Shown here: one piece after another, positions 1-9,788 of the stretch
Layout of the letters: every line of letters starts with the position of its first letter
Numbering within the stretch: the first letter of the stretch is position 1
Origin: Flectonema sp. DT1601
Lineage: Eukaryota; Euglenozoa; Diplonemea; Diplonemida; Diplonemidae
Direction of reading: 5' to 3'
NCBI GenBank assembly: GCA_964019425.1
Contig: OZ025867.1
Span: 62,001 to 126,000 of the forward strand
DNA length: 64,000 nt
Program-made: the position numbers and the translations under genes
Notes under the pieces: model-generated
Told to the model about the DNA's origin: nothing
The model's database searches: none
The model's input: the letters and a program-made list of their open reading frames with translations, nothing else

Positions 1-2
1 CT

Positions 3-518
3 TACAACTGCTTCACCCACGAAGTGTGGTCTGACAAGAAGAGAGAGTGGTGTTGCAAGAACAAGATGCTCGGATGCCCGACCACCGAGAGCCTCGCTCT
101 TGGAGAAGTATGTCATCAGTTCTGTGAAGACGGTTCATGCCCTCCAATCAACAAGCGTGATGAATGTGGAAAGGGAGAATGCATTTCAGTTTCCGGCATC
201 CGGTTCAACTCGCTGCTCACTTGCCAGCTTCCGGTGGGTGCGACTTGTTTCCAGTTCTGTGAGACTGGAAACTGCGCTCCTGTAAATGCCAAGGAACACT
301 GCACAACTGGTACGGAGTGCAAGTCGATTGGTGGGATCGGATTCGACTCTCACCACACTTGTCAGGAAGTTCTGGCTGTTGGAGATGCCTGCTACCAATT
401 CTGTGAAGACGGTTCTTGCAAGCCTGTCAACAGACGTGATGATTGCCCAAAGGGTACTGAATGCAAGTCCAACGGAGGAATTGGGTTCAACTCCCACGAA
501 ACCTGCCAGACTCTGTGA
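3..518 (+). CDS. Cysteine-rich repeat protein, 5' end missing
   Basis: The reading frame is open from base 3 and ends at TGA 516-518, so the start lies outside the window (172 residues seen). The first residues form a W...K...WCC...GC module, the same module type found several times in the membrane protein at 48672-51928. Three repeats of about 45 residues follow, each with a C-x3-C-x5-C core (QFCEDGSC, QFCETGNC, QFCEDGSC) and ending in a Gly-Phe-x-Ser-x-x-x-Cys-Gln stretch. The even, dense cysteine spacing suggests a disulfide-rich extracellular or lumenal protein. No membrane segment is visible in the part present. I do not recognise a named family and infer only a surface or secreted role. 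Coding is secure because all repeats stay in frame. Confidence 0.8.
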   Translation, partial: YNCFTHEVWSDKKREWCCKNKMLGCPTTESLALGEVCHQFCEDGSCPPINKRDECGKGECISVSGIRFNSLLTCQLPVGATCFQFCETGNCAPVNAKEHCTTGTECKSIGGIGFDSHHTCQEVLAVGDACYQFCEDGSCKPVNRRDDCPKGTECKSNGGIGFNSHETCQTL

Positions 519-1640
519 GAAAGTTCTTGCTTTGTCTCGGGCTGGAAAGTATTTTAGCTCTCCCTCTCCCTCTCCCTCTCGCTTTTATTTTATTTTATTT
601 TATTTTATTTTATTTTATTTTATTTTATTTTATTTTATTTTATTTTATTTTATTTTATTTTATTTAGTTTTAATTACTGTTTCCTTTCTTTTGATCCTTC
701 CAAAGAAAAGATATTTTTGTCCTTGTTTGCAATATCTGACAGAGCCGCTCGGGGAATCTTTCCCGCGAAATTTGCTTTGCAGGAGGCATCAGGAACGTTT
801 TCCTTAACGACCAGTTGCAACATGCTGCTGACAAGGATGAGACATTCGTGATTCCTCCTTTCTTCATCCACGCATGAGTTATTCTTTTTTCGATTCATGT
901 TAACGATCAGCTGCACAAGCGGCTGACAAGGATGGAACCGCCGCGTGGTTCTTCCTTTTTACAATCCACTTCAAATGGTTACCGAAATATTATTTTAGTG
1001 ATTACTTTACTGTTTTTGTGTGAGCTTTGATTCTTCTCACTCAGGAGTAGTTGTTCTTAAATATCTTTTTATTTTAAAATAAAGAACGAACTTATTTCCT
1101 GTTGGATCACTTTTTCTTTTTGTTTCCATTATTTTATTATTATTTCTAATTAAAACTTCCCTTCCTTGCTGCTACAAAACACCTTTTTTTGTACAAGTAA
1201 ACGATAATTGGAACTGTTGCGTTCCTTTCTTCTACTGGGCAGTAGTCTGACACGAACTTCATTAATTGTGAGAAAATACTTTTGTATCATCGATTTCTGT
1301 TTTTACAGGTAAATGACAAACCGATGTAAAGGAGGAAAGCAAAATAAAATAAAAAGAGGCGGATTGGTTGTTTTTCTTGCTTTTGTTAGTTCTTATCCTT
1401 GAGAAGTTAATATCCGTAACTGTTCGAAGAAAGTGTTTACAAACAGAGTAGAGCCGTAATAGTATTTTATAGGAAATTACAACCACAGAATATGTTGCAC
1501 TATTCAGGAAAGGAAGCTGCTTTTCAGTATTTCCTTATTACTTTACGATTGTTGCCGCGGTTTGGAACACTTCAGCAAGATTAATAAATCTTTTTTTTTC
1601 TGTCAGTAGATTACTAAAAGAACAAGCAAAGAAAACAACA
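519..1640. other. Intergenic stretch with simple repeats
   Basis: A TCTCCC microsatellite (559-580) runs into a TTTTA microsatellite (583-665, about 16 units), probably in the 3' untranslated region of the cysteine-rich gene. The rest is AT-rich and I see no gene in it. A T-run followed by TCTGTCAG at 1590-1606 is a good trans-splice acceptor, 34 nt before the next ATG. Confidence 0.6.
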
Positions 1641-3410
1641 ATGCAAGTTTTCGTGACGTGTCCGGATTTAGGATTCCCTGCAGTGTCAGTCACAGTTGGT
1701 GCTGATTCTGTTGTGAGCGACGTGTTGACGACAGCGGCTGGCGAGTGGGATGTCGATCCGGATGAAGTTGAACTGTCGTTCGCTGGTGATGCCCTTTGCG
1801 ACAGTGATCGGCTGGCAGATCGTGGAGTGGGTGTAGACAGCGAGTTTGAAATGTGGAATAAGCTGGTTCGGATCTTCGGTAAATGCTGGTTTGTTGATGA
1901 TAGAAAAAGGGAGAAGCTTCTTCTTTGGATGAGAGACCGCATTACGGAGGATTTATGTCTGGACACTCCCACATTCTCGGTGGATGGTTGCCTCACTATT
2001 GACGAAGAGTTGCTTCCTTCAGATGCCAAACGGATTTCCTTCCGCCATTCAAATTGCAACAACACGGTCATCTCACAAGTTACTTCTATTGGAAATGATT
2101 TCTTGTGTTGTTCAGAAATCACTTCTCTTGACCTTTCAGGTCTCAATAGTGTCACCAGTATTGGAAATGGTTTCTTGTCTAAGTGTTCGCAAATCATTTC
2201 TGTTGACCTTTCAGGTCTTAGTAGTGTCACCAGTATAGGAAAATCTTTTTTGTTTAATTGTTCAGAAATCACTTCCGTTGACCTTTCAGGCCTTAGTAGT
2301 GTCACCAGTATTGGAAATACTTTTTTATCTAGTTGTTCAAAAATCACATCCCTTGACCTTTCAGGTCTTAGTAGTGTCACCAGTATTGGGAATGTTTTTT
2401 TATCTAGTTGTTCAAAAATCACATCCCTTGACACTTCAGGTCTTAGTAGTGTCACCAGTATTGGAAATGATTTCTTGTCTAAGTGTTCGCAAATTATTTC
2501 TGTTGACCTTTCAGGTCTTAGTAGTGTCACCAGTATTGGAAATGTTTTTTTATCTAGTTGTTCAAAAATCACATCCCTTGACACTTCAGGTCTTAGTAGT
2601 GTCACCAGTATTGGAGATTATTTTTTGAATTTGTGTTCACAACTCATTTCTCTTGACCTTTCAGGTCTTAGTAGTGTCACCAGTATTGGAAATGTTTTTT
2701 TATCTAGTTGTTCAGAAATCACATCCCTTGACACTTCAGGTCTTAGTAGTGTCACCAGTATTGGAGATTATTTTTTGAATTTGTGTTCACAGCTCATTTC
2801 TCTTGACCTTTCAGGTCTTAGTAGTATCACCAGTATTGGAAATGGTTTTTTGTCTTATTGTTCAGAAATAATTACTCTTGACCTTTCAGGTCTTAGTAGT
2901 GTCACCAGTATTGGAAATTATTTTTTGTCCAAGTGTTCACAAATCACTTCTGTTGACCTTTCAGGTCTTAGTAGTGTCACCAGTATTGGAAATGTTTTTT
3001 TATCTAGTTGTTCAGAAATCACATCCCTTGACACTTCAGGTCTTAGTAGTGTCACCAGTATTGGAGATTATTTTTTGAATTTGTGTTCACAACTCATTTC
3101 TCTTGACCTTTCAGGTCTTAGTAGTGTCACCAGTATTGGAAATGTTTTTTTATCTAGTTGTTCAGAAATCACATCCCTTGACACTTCAGGTCTTAGTAGT
3201 GTCACCAGTATTGGAGATTATTTTTTGAATTTGTGTTCACAACTCATTTCTCTTGACCTTTCAGGTCTTAGTAGTGTCACCAGTATTGGAAATGATTTTT
3301 TGTATTTGTATTCAGAAATCACTTTTGTTGACCTTTCAGGTCTTAGTAGTGTCACCAGTATTGGAAATTATTGGTCTTCAGGTTCTGGCACCGGACTTGG
3401 TGAGATTTGA
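1641..3410 (+). CDS. Ubiquitin-like domain plus BspA-type leucine-rich repeat protein
   Basis: The product is 589 aa. Residues 1 to about 75 start MQVFV and carry a spaced hydrophobic pattern with LSFAGDALCDSDRLADRGV, like the ubiquitin fold's LIFAGKQLEDGRTLSDY segment, so an N-terminal ubiquitin-like domain is likely. From about residue 145 to the end there are 18 tandem 25-residue repeats of the type LSGLSSVTSIGNxFLSxCSxI. These match BspA-type (LRR_5) leucine-rich repeats, usually protein-binding surfaces. There is no signal peptide or membrane span, so a cytosolic role is inferred. The repeats are nearly identical at DNA level (75-bp period) and alternate two unit types, which indicates recent unequal exchange. 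The copy number may be misassembled or polymorphic. A large antisense frame here is only a shadow of the repeats. Confidence 0.88.
   Translation: MQVFVTCPDLGFPAVSVTVGADSVVSDVLTTAAGEWDVDPDEVELSFAGDALCDSDRLADRGVGVDSEFEMWNKLVRIFGKCWFVDDRKREKLLLWMRDRITEDLCLDTPTFSVDGCLTIDEELLPSDAKRISFRHSNCNNTVISQVTSIGNDFLCCSEITSLDLSGLNSVTSIGNGFLSKCSQIISVDLSGLSSVTSIGKSFLFNCSEITSVDLSGLSSVTSIGNTFLSSCSKITSLDLSGLSSVTSIGNVFLSSCSKITSLDTSGLSSVTSIGNDFLSKCSQIISVDLSGLSSVTSIGNVFLSSCSKITSLDTSGLSSVTSIGDYFLNLCSQLISLDLSGLSSVTSIGNVFLSSCSEITSLDTSGLSSVTSIGDYFLNLCSQLISLDLSGLSSITSIGNGFLSYCSEIITLDLSGLSSVTSIGNYFLSKCSQITSVDLSGLSSVTSIGNVFLSSCSEITSLDTSGLSSVTSIGDYFLNLCSQLISLDLSGLSSVTSIGNVFLSSCSEITSLDTSGLSSVTSIGDYFLNLCSQLISLDLSGLSSVTSIGNDFLYLYSEITFVDLSGLSSVTSIGNYWSSGSGTGLGEI
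2080..3390 (+). repeat. 75-bp coding tandem repeat, 18 units
   Basis: Each unit encodes one 25-residue leucine-rich repeat. In the second half a 150-bp higher-order pair (DYFLNLCSQLISLDL then NVFLSSCSEITSLDT) recurs four times almost unchanged, so the array has grown by duplicating pairs of units. Confidence 0.9.
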
Positions 3411-3529
3411 TTAGGGATTTATGGTTTAACTGTTTTGGAGTTGTGACGACGTTTTTCTTTTTTTTAAATTTTTCCCCTTTTGCATCCACACTTTTTTGTA
3501 TGGTAGGAAATATGATTGACCCGATAGAT

Positions 3530-4640
3530 CACAGTTCACAATTCCGTTCTCTGTTTTCCCCCCCGTGTTTTTCTCCCTTTCCTTTTCTCTAGTTGCGTCG
3601 CTGAAACTAAGCCAAACCAACTTCTTACTTTTAGGTAAATCGGTCTCAGCGACTGCGAAAAAGCCAAAATGCCGACTAAGAAAGCAATAACGAAGAACGC
3701 TAAGAAGAATCTCTCCGAATCGTTTACCACACGGTACACTGCTACCAACGCGGCGGCACGTCCCTCAAGCCAAGGGTAGTTGCCCCCCCTTAACGGGGAT
3801 CTCTCATCCGGGGACGCGTATGCTGTTCCCTCATCGGGGGAGAAGTGACCATGAAAGTCACTAAAGAACAATTCGAAGCATTGAATTGCTTTTTGCAGTC
3901 CCAACGAAGACAAAAGCCGGCCATAGTTCCGCATCGGGTATCCACGTGGTCGGGATACCTATATCCAGGCCCAGACCACGAGGCTTTGTTAGCAACGCTA
4001 AGAGCCGCCTGGTATACAAATCCGCGCCAGGAGGCGAACAACAGCGACCACGAGCGTCCCGTGTTAACCGCAGTCACAGAAAAGTTGGTACGTAGTCTAG
4101 CAGAAGGCAGCCAAGCAGCCGACCCAACATTGGTGCAGGAAAGCCTCCAGCTCTTAATTGACAGGATGCACTCCCAATCGTTGAAGGAGCAATACGGCTC
4201 ATCTAAGCCTGGTATCGAATTCGAAGACCCCCTACGAGCAATTACTCGATATAAAGACGACCGTGTTGGACGACATTAGAAGCGCATTATCTGATATCCG
4301 CCTCAACGAATGGATTTATCGACAACCCGAGCATGGCCACACGATAAACATCTGGACTGATGCCTCAAGTCATTCATGGGCGATGATCATAAAGACGGCT
4401 ACACCGTTCTACGCTCAGGGATCTTTTGCAGACATTTTCCGGGAGGCACGCATTTTCTACAAGGAGCACGTTTTGTGTGTGTTCGTAAAGGTTTTTCTGA
4501 TTTCCGACTAGCAGTGCCAAGCCCTATGCAAGTGATTCTTTAACCATTATACTTCACCCCTCAGGAATTACCGAACAAGATCAAAGGCTCAATTATATTT
4601 TTTATATTTTGATTTAGCGCACTATTATATAACAAACTAT
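3530..4640 (+). mobile_element. Fossil retroelement with RNase H-like remnant
   Basis: A segment richer in GC than its surroundings holds a short basic leader-like frame near 3669, a frame from 3845, and a frame from 4263 with the RNase H-like signature INIWTDASSHSW. This resembles RNase H of LTR or DIRS-type retroelements. The coding parts are short and broken, and the element is clearly inactive. Its outer parts (about 3530-3660 and 4460-4620) recur side by side, without the coding middle, at 26200-26520, and the 3' part recurs at 57199-57312, so short derivatives share the ends of the long form. No terminal direct repeats are obvious. The exact family is uncertain. The copies are moderately diverged, so it looks old. 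Confidence 0.55.
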
Positions 4641-4662
4641 GTGTATTAATTGGGGGGATGCT

Positions 4663-4798
4663 TAAGTTGACATAATTCAACTCGAAACAGTTTAATTATT
4701 ATCGAGCGGGGATTCCGGCGCCGAGCGCGAAGCGCGAGGGGTCGGCATCACCACGAGATGATAATTATGAGTTGAGAGTTAGACATTATGTCAACTTA
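4663..4798. repeat. Foldback repeat
   Basis: TAAGTTGACATAAT at the left is answered by ATTATGTCAACTTA at the right, with inner arms (CAACTC/GAGTTG, AATTATTATC/GATAATTATg) and a GC-rich centre. It could fold into a long hairpin and is probably a small foldback transposable element. Confidence 0.6.
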
Positions 4799-4810
4799 CC
4801 GCCCAATTTT

Positions 4811-5302
4811 ATATTTAATGCCATAAATTAGAATTAGGACTGTGCACATTTCATCACGAGAACCGCTGCTGATTTCTTCCATTTCACTATTGCCCTCCCC
4901 ATAATTACACTCACGGGCTCAATAATTTTACGTTTGAAAGAAGCGTGAAATTAGGGCTCATAATCCCACTGAGGTCATAATCACACTCTTACTGATGCCC
5001 ATTATCCACATCCATTAAATTATCCTCCCGGAAAACTTAAAATCATCCCCAACATAATTGCCATTATGTCAAAATCACCCGGATTATTACAGGTCAATAA
5101 CTACATCGCCACAGCCATATTAAACCAAAAACAGAAAATCATAATTTTACTGCTGTATTAGATTTGGCCTTAACTTCACACTTTTGTGATAATTTCGATT
5201 TGCCAGCCATCGGCCTTGTGTACGGAATGTAATTACCGGGTTATTTCTACTCCGCGAGTGATGAAATGTGCACAGAAATAATTCGTTTATGGCATTAATA
5301 TT
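4811..5302. mobile_element. MITE-like element with ~50-bp terminal inverted repeats
   Basis: The left end (TTAATGCCATAAA then CTGTGCACATTTCATCAC) is repeated inverted at the right end (GTGATGAAATGTGCACAG then TTTATGGCATTAA). The roughly 490-bp element has no coding potential. The interior repeats CATAATCNCAC-like motifs. No target-site duplication was resolved. Confidence 0.65.
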
Positions 5303-5329
5303 CTAATTAGAACGATGGCCCTATCCTGG

Positions 5330-5487
5330 CGAGCTCCGATGGATTTTTGTCTTAGAAAGACAAACTTACTGATGAAGGCCTAAAAAGGGACAAGTAGTAT
5401 AAGATTAAGGCTCCTGAAACTACATATTCTATTACCCTTTGATGTTAGGAAACTGCAGAAATGAATACCTTTCTTTTACTTATCTCT
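5330..5487 (+). repeat. Dispersed repeat family R3, copy 1
   Basis: It shares GAGCTCCGATGGATTTTTGT and a long block around ACTTACTGATGAAGGCCTAA with copies at 21862-22052, 25560-25610, 25738-25880 and 56506-56640. The block contains CTGATGA followed by a short hairpin. This copy has an extra perfect hairpin (TTGTCTT/AAGACAA) just before it. Confidence 0.7.
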
Positions 5488-5867
5488 ATTTTTTTTTTTA
5501 AATTTCTCGCTTTTCTATACTAAAATTAATAATATTATCCTAATTATGTACAGTAATCATGAACCATATTGATTTGTTGAGAATGACAAACACGATGAGT
5601 CAGGTAGTCTGAAGATCCAATGTTTTGATGACTGCCTCAGTTATTATGGCAACACTACAACAGGCTGATAACAAAAAAAAAAAAAAAAAAAAAAAAGGTG
5701 CGGAAGTGTACTCGTTAACCTTTTTTATCACATTTTACGTATTTTTTTTACATAACCTGTTTGTTTCAACCTTTTTTTTTTCTGTCACACTGTTATTGAA
5801 ATGTCTGTTGTGTATTATTACCTTTATACTAATTTCACTCAACGCAACAGTGTCATTCACACCCCCT

Positions 5868-6801
5868 ATGGGATGTGGGGCTTCAAAGGATGTGTCAAAG
5901 AGGGTGAAGACAAAAGAAGAAGACAGGTATGACTATGATGAAACAGATCCCGAAGTATGTATTACGCTTCTTAGTTTAATTTTTTTTTTTTAATTTTTTT
6001 TAAAAATAATAACTCTAACAGGTTTTCGAAGTGTCTTTACAGCATCACGAATCATCGGGTGACATAAAATGTGAACCTTCTCCGACTATGGCTAAGTTTA
6101 AAAGAATAAAACATCAAATGGCATCAAAAATAGCATCATTTTCACACGACTATGTTGATATAGAGGGCGACACCTTCTCATGTGATAACAAAACTAGGAA
6201 AAGAGTATACAGCTGGGCTCTAAACTGTGAACTGTCTCCTAATGAGGTTGGACATGAATTGAGAAGTAGCTTCGCTGATAACGATTCTTTTTCAAGCAGC
6301 GACTCACTCGTAGAGGCATCACATGAATTGATCACAGACGGAAGGAAGTGTCGTCTTTTACACATTGACCAACTTCATCATAATGAGAAGCTCCTTGCCA
6401 AGAAAGGAAAGCCAAAAGTTCTCTTCGAGCCAGAAGCAATCGCAATACCTGGTTCTAAAGATGCAGAGCCTGAAAGAGTAAATTTCAACGCTGAAGCCCT
6501 TAAGAATATGGATAATTTATATTCTCCGAGGTTCCCACAAAGAAAGAGGTCTGGCAGTATGAGGCTTCACCAGAGTTCTTGTAATACTTCTGGGAAAGAC
6601 GCTGGGGAAGAAGATAATAAAAATAGAAATAATGTCCGACAAATGTCTTCAGACAATGAGGTGGTACGTGAGGATGTGTCAAGCCCCCCGCCTGAAGTTG
6701 AAACAGGCGATTGGAATAACAATGCCACTCCGGGAGTTTTCCCCCCGTCACCTAATGGGGTAGAAGTTATCGACCTCCCAGTTGAGAAGGTGCCTTCGTG
6801 A
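5868..6801 (+). CDS. MGCGASK N-acylated protein, two exons
   Basis: Model: exons 5868-5954 and 6022-6801, 288 aa, with a 67-nt GTATGT...CTAACAG intron that keeps the frame (DETDPE joined to VFEV). The start MGCGASK is a classic N-myristoylation signal (Gly2, Ser6, Lys7) with Cys3 available for palmitoylation. Kinetoplastid small myristoylated and calpain-like proteins begin the same way. The rest is hydrophilic, low-complexity and rich in Ser, Glu and Asn, without membrane spans or a recognisable fold. It is inferred to sit on the inner face of the plasma or flagellar membrane, perhaps as an adaptor. The start follows a GCAACAG acceptor by 17 nt. A second protein starting MGCTASK lies at 54885-55277. 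Confidence 0.82.
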
Positions 6802-7344
6802 CGAATCTTCGTATTAGCTTTTGGAGACCCGTTTTCGAAACCAACAATCGTCAGAAGAAGGTTTTTGATACCGTCCCTTGACGGTAGATGCGCAACCCGG
6901 CAGAGGTTTTCATAATGAATAATTCTTTTATTTAAATATAAACAATTCCTTTGCTGGGTCAGCATCAGTTGTGCAGTTCCTGTTGATCAGGAATCCGGAC
7001 CAATATATATATTTTTTTAAATCTTTTTATTACCCTCCTCTCTACATCCCTGTGGAGTTGGTCTTCTGTTTTTCTACATTCTGTTCTCAATGAGTTCCCT
7101 TCCCCGTTCGACTTTATTGGCTACGAACCCTTTTTGTTTATTGTTGCAGTCAGCTATTTTTACGTCATTTTTCTTGTTCTTAAAAGTGCGAAGTTAGTTT
7201 TGATTTAATTTGTTGGTTCTGTTTGTTTTCAGAACCAACTATCTGATTTTTTTTTTGTGATATCGATAGGCAACAGTGACTAGTGATTAGATTAAGTCAC
7301 TTTTTTTCACTTATTGGTTGTACTTGTGATCTTTTTTTGAATTC

Positions 7345-7371
7345 TAAAGCTACAGTTTCTGTACTTAATTG
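7345..7371 (+). other. Spliced-leader-like sequence
   Basis: TAAAGCTA followed by CAGTTTCTGTACTTAATTG matches the 3' part of the euglenozoan spliced leader. As I recall it, the diplonemid SL ends AAAGCTACAGTTTCTG then TACTTTATTG, which differs here by a single T-to-A change. The expected 5' splice site (GTATG) does not follow, and no SL RNA-like 3' domain is evident. It is therefore an SL RNA pseudogene or the 5' end of a retroposed trans-spliced mRNA, not an intact SL RNA gene. Confidence 0.7.
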
Positions 7372-7496
7372 TACTTCATTATTCTACACAACGATAACAC
7401 CAAATTATAACGACCTTAAAAAGTTGGGTAGTGCGGCAGACTCACAACAATAATGTTGTCCTGTTTAACAATCTAACGTAAATAAGATGATAATAA

Positions 7497-7589
7497 GGTG
7501 TCACGGACTATCTGAGTAGCATCGGAAAGAGAGATGAAAAATCATCGTCTTCCGAAGAAGTTAGTGATATAGAAGAATCTGATGTGTGA
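7497..7589 (+). other. Short coding-like acidic serine tail
   Basis: This frame reads through SIGKRDEKSSSSEEVSDIEE to a TGA at 7587-7589. Composition resembles a genuine acidic C-terminus, as at the end of the gene at 9789. No upstream exon could be joined to it. It may be a gene remnant. Confidence 0.25.
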
Positions 7590-7911
7590 GGGAAAAGAAT
7601 TTTAATAAAAATCTTATAGCATTACCTCTGAGGCAACCTACCAAAACTCTCACCCAGAGATAGGATTAAGCCATTTAAAAAAAGCTTACAGTGATAGCAC
7701 CATCTGTGAACGGTGGGACAATGTTATCGGTGGATATAGGAAAAAAAAAAAAAAAACGTTTAATTTAGTTTTCAGTGGTATTTTAGAGAGTTGAGACCTG
7801 TGGTAGGCACTCGTTGGAATAATATAATCGCTAATACTGACTTACAAACTATTGTAGTATAAGTAGGCTCGAAACTACGTTATTCCACAGTGCATAATAA
7901 AAACATCAGAA

Positions 7912-7951
<40 letters not shown>

Positions 7952-8130
7952 ACTTTCTTTCTATATCCTAATAATGATTTAGAACACTCTTTTTTATTGT
8001 TGTAATTAACATTCTCATGTCCCCCCAAAAAAAAAAAAAAAACATGAGAGTGTTTTGGTTTCTCAGGGCACATAATTACTTAGGTAGTTGAGAATAATAA
8101 TTCCAAATCCATGTTAGTAAATTAAACCAT

Positions 8131-8198
8131 TGCCTTGTTGAGCTTTTTTTTTTCTGATTTTTGGCTTTCCTAGGTTTCGTAAATTAATATAAATATAG
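8131..8198 (+). repeat. Dispersed repeat family R1, tail-only copy
   Basis: TTGTTGAGC, a T-run, TTGGCTTTCCTAGG and TTCGTAAATTAATA match the 3' tail of the longer copies at 24786-24930 and 57531-57743. Another tail-only copy lies at 12321-12384. Confidence 0.6.
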
Positions 8199-8623
8199 TC
8201 AAAACAGTTAACCCCCCTCAAAAAAAAAAAAAAAAAAAAAACATAAATCAGGAATTATTCTTTTGATATTCTGCGTTAAGTGATAATCAGGGGGAGACTG
8301 TTGAATGACAAAAAAAAAAAAATAATAAAGCCACACTTTTTTTTTTTTTGACGTGGTTTCCCTTTTTTTTTTTTTTTTTGAGAAAATTGTACCGTTATTT
8401 TTATTTTAGCGATATGCGTGTTTTTTTGTAATAGTTTGTCATGTTTTAGTATCTGAAGGTGGTATTTTGCATATGGATTTGATAAACCCCTCCACGCGCG
8501 CCAGATTCTTGATCTATTTAGGAGCTGTTTTTTTTTTTTCAATTAGTAGCGGTACAATTCTCGTTCTCTTCTCTTTACTCGCTTTCCTCGTTTGTTATTC
8601 TAAATGAGAATGTGGGTCTTGTC

Positions 8624-9034
8624 TTGTTGTTGGTTTACCGAAATGGAAGAAATGTCAACACTATTCTTACTCGACTGCTAACACAAAGTTTTCATTGATC
8701 GCATTGCTTGTCAAGAGACGTGGTTTTACATATTATTTACAACTTAGGTATCTTTATTGTTGTTGGTTTACCGAAATGGAAGAAATGTCAACACTATTCT
8801 TACTCGACTGCTAACACAAAGTTTCCATTGGTCGCATTGCTTGTCAAGAGACGTGGTTTTACATATTATTTACAACTTAGGTATCTTTATTGTTGTTGGT
8901 TTACCGAAATGGAAGAAATGTCAACACTATTCTTACTCGACTGCTAACACAAAGTTTCCATTGGTCGCATTGCTTGTCAAGAGACGTGGTTTTACATATT
9001 ATTTACAACTTAGGTATCTTTATTGTTGTTGGTG
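8624..9034 (+). repeat. 133-bp tandem repeat, three units plus start of a fourth
   Basis: Units begin at 8624, 8757 and 8890 with TTGTTGTTGGTTTACCG and are nearly identical, with two or three differences in the first unit. A fourth unit begins at 9023 and diverges after about 12 bases. The frames open through the array are by-products of the repetition. Confidence 0.9.
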
Positions 9035-9788
9035 ATTCGTTTTTTATTATTTTGTGCGATTTTCCTTTTTTCCCCTTTTTTTTTTTTTGCATTCTCTTGG
9101 GATGGAATCTTTACAGAATCTCCAGCTCAATGTTCCCTTTCCCTTATTTGTTTGATTGCAACGAAATTGTGCGTATCTCCCTTTCAACCCTTTTCAGAAA
9201 AGAAAACCAATTAATGTGCGTCTGGTAAAAAAAAACTTATATTTTTTTCTTTCGTAACTCATATATTCTGAACTAAAGTTAGTGGTCATGCAAAGTGACA
9301 TTTATTTTTTGTTCATTATCTTGTTACACACATTACCTTTATGCCCTTATTAATAATCTCAGTGAGTCTCTCAGCTGTGTGGTGTTGAGGGATTCATACA
9401 CGGGTTAATGTTCTTATCGGACGACTGCTACACACTTTTGTTTGCAATCTGTGTCCTGATGAACCAACCTTCTGTGAGAGTTGTATCCTGCTTTGTTTCT
9501 ACCCAACCAGACGTATCTTGAAAGCCAAAACTTGAGCCTTTTGTTTTCCCCTCTTATTTTGTTGTTTTCATTTTGATGAGACAATGTAATCCTTACGGAT
9601 TTCGTCTTTCCCTTTTTTTCTGTCACGATGATTATTGTACTTTGTTGATATGTTTTGATGTATTTCTTTTCAAGGAACACACTCATGGATTGCTTTATGG
9701 AACCCAAGTTAACAGCTCTATTGTTTTACGATCATTTAATTACTTTTCATTTCTCCAGGAAAATATTGCCCACCCTCCAGCGTAAATT
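9035..9788. other. Intergenic leader region
   Basis: T-rich, with no gene seen. It contains two AG acceptors preceded by pyrimidines (TTTCTCCAG ending 9758 and CACCCTCCAG ending 9780), 30 and 8 nt before the next ATG. Confidence 0.4.

Larger units (their letters stand above)
6802..8623. other. Gene-free stretch with SL-like sequence and A/T runs
   Basis: There is no convincing full gene. It holds the SL-like segment at 7345-7371, a short coding-like acidic tail at 7497-7589, and homopolymers (A at about 7741-7757, T at about 7917-7944, A at about 8027-8042). A tail of the R1 repeat family lies at 8131-8198. Confidence 0.5.

Noticed and set aside
286-807. 173-residue frame across the TTTTA microsatellite
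   Set aside because: It overlaps the cysteine-rich gene out of frame and then runs through simple repeat.
1538-2605. 355-residue minus-strand frame opposite the LRR gene
   Set aside because: It is produced by the 75-bp repeat being open on both strands. The + strand frame has the ubiquitin-like start, matches a known repeat family and has an acceptor.
8708-9228. Overlapping 79-112-residue frames in the 133-bp tandem repeat
   Set aside because: They are by-products of the repeat. The same peptide appears in shifted frames and then runs into T-tract sequence.
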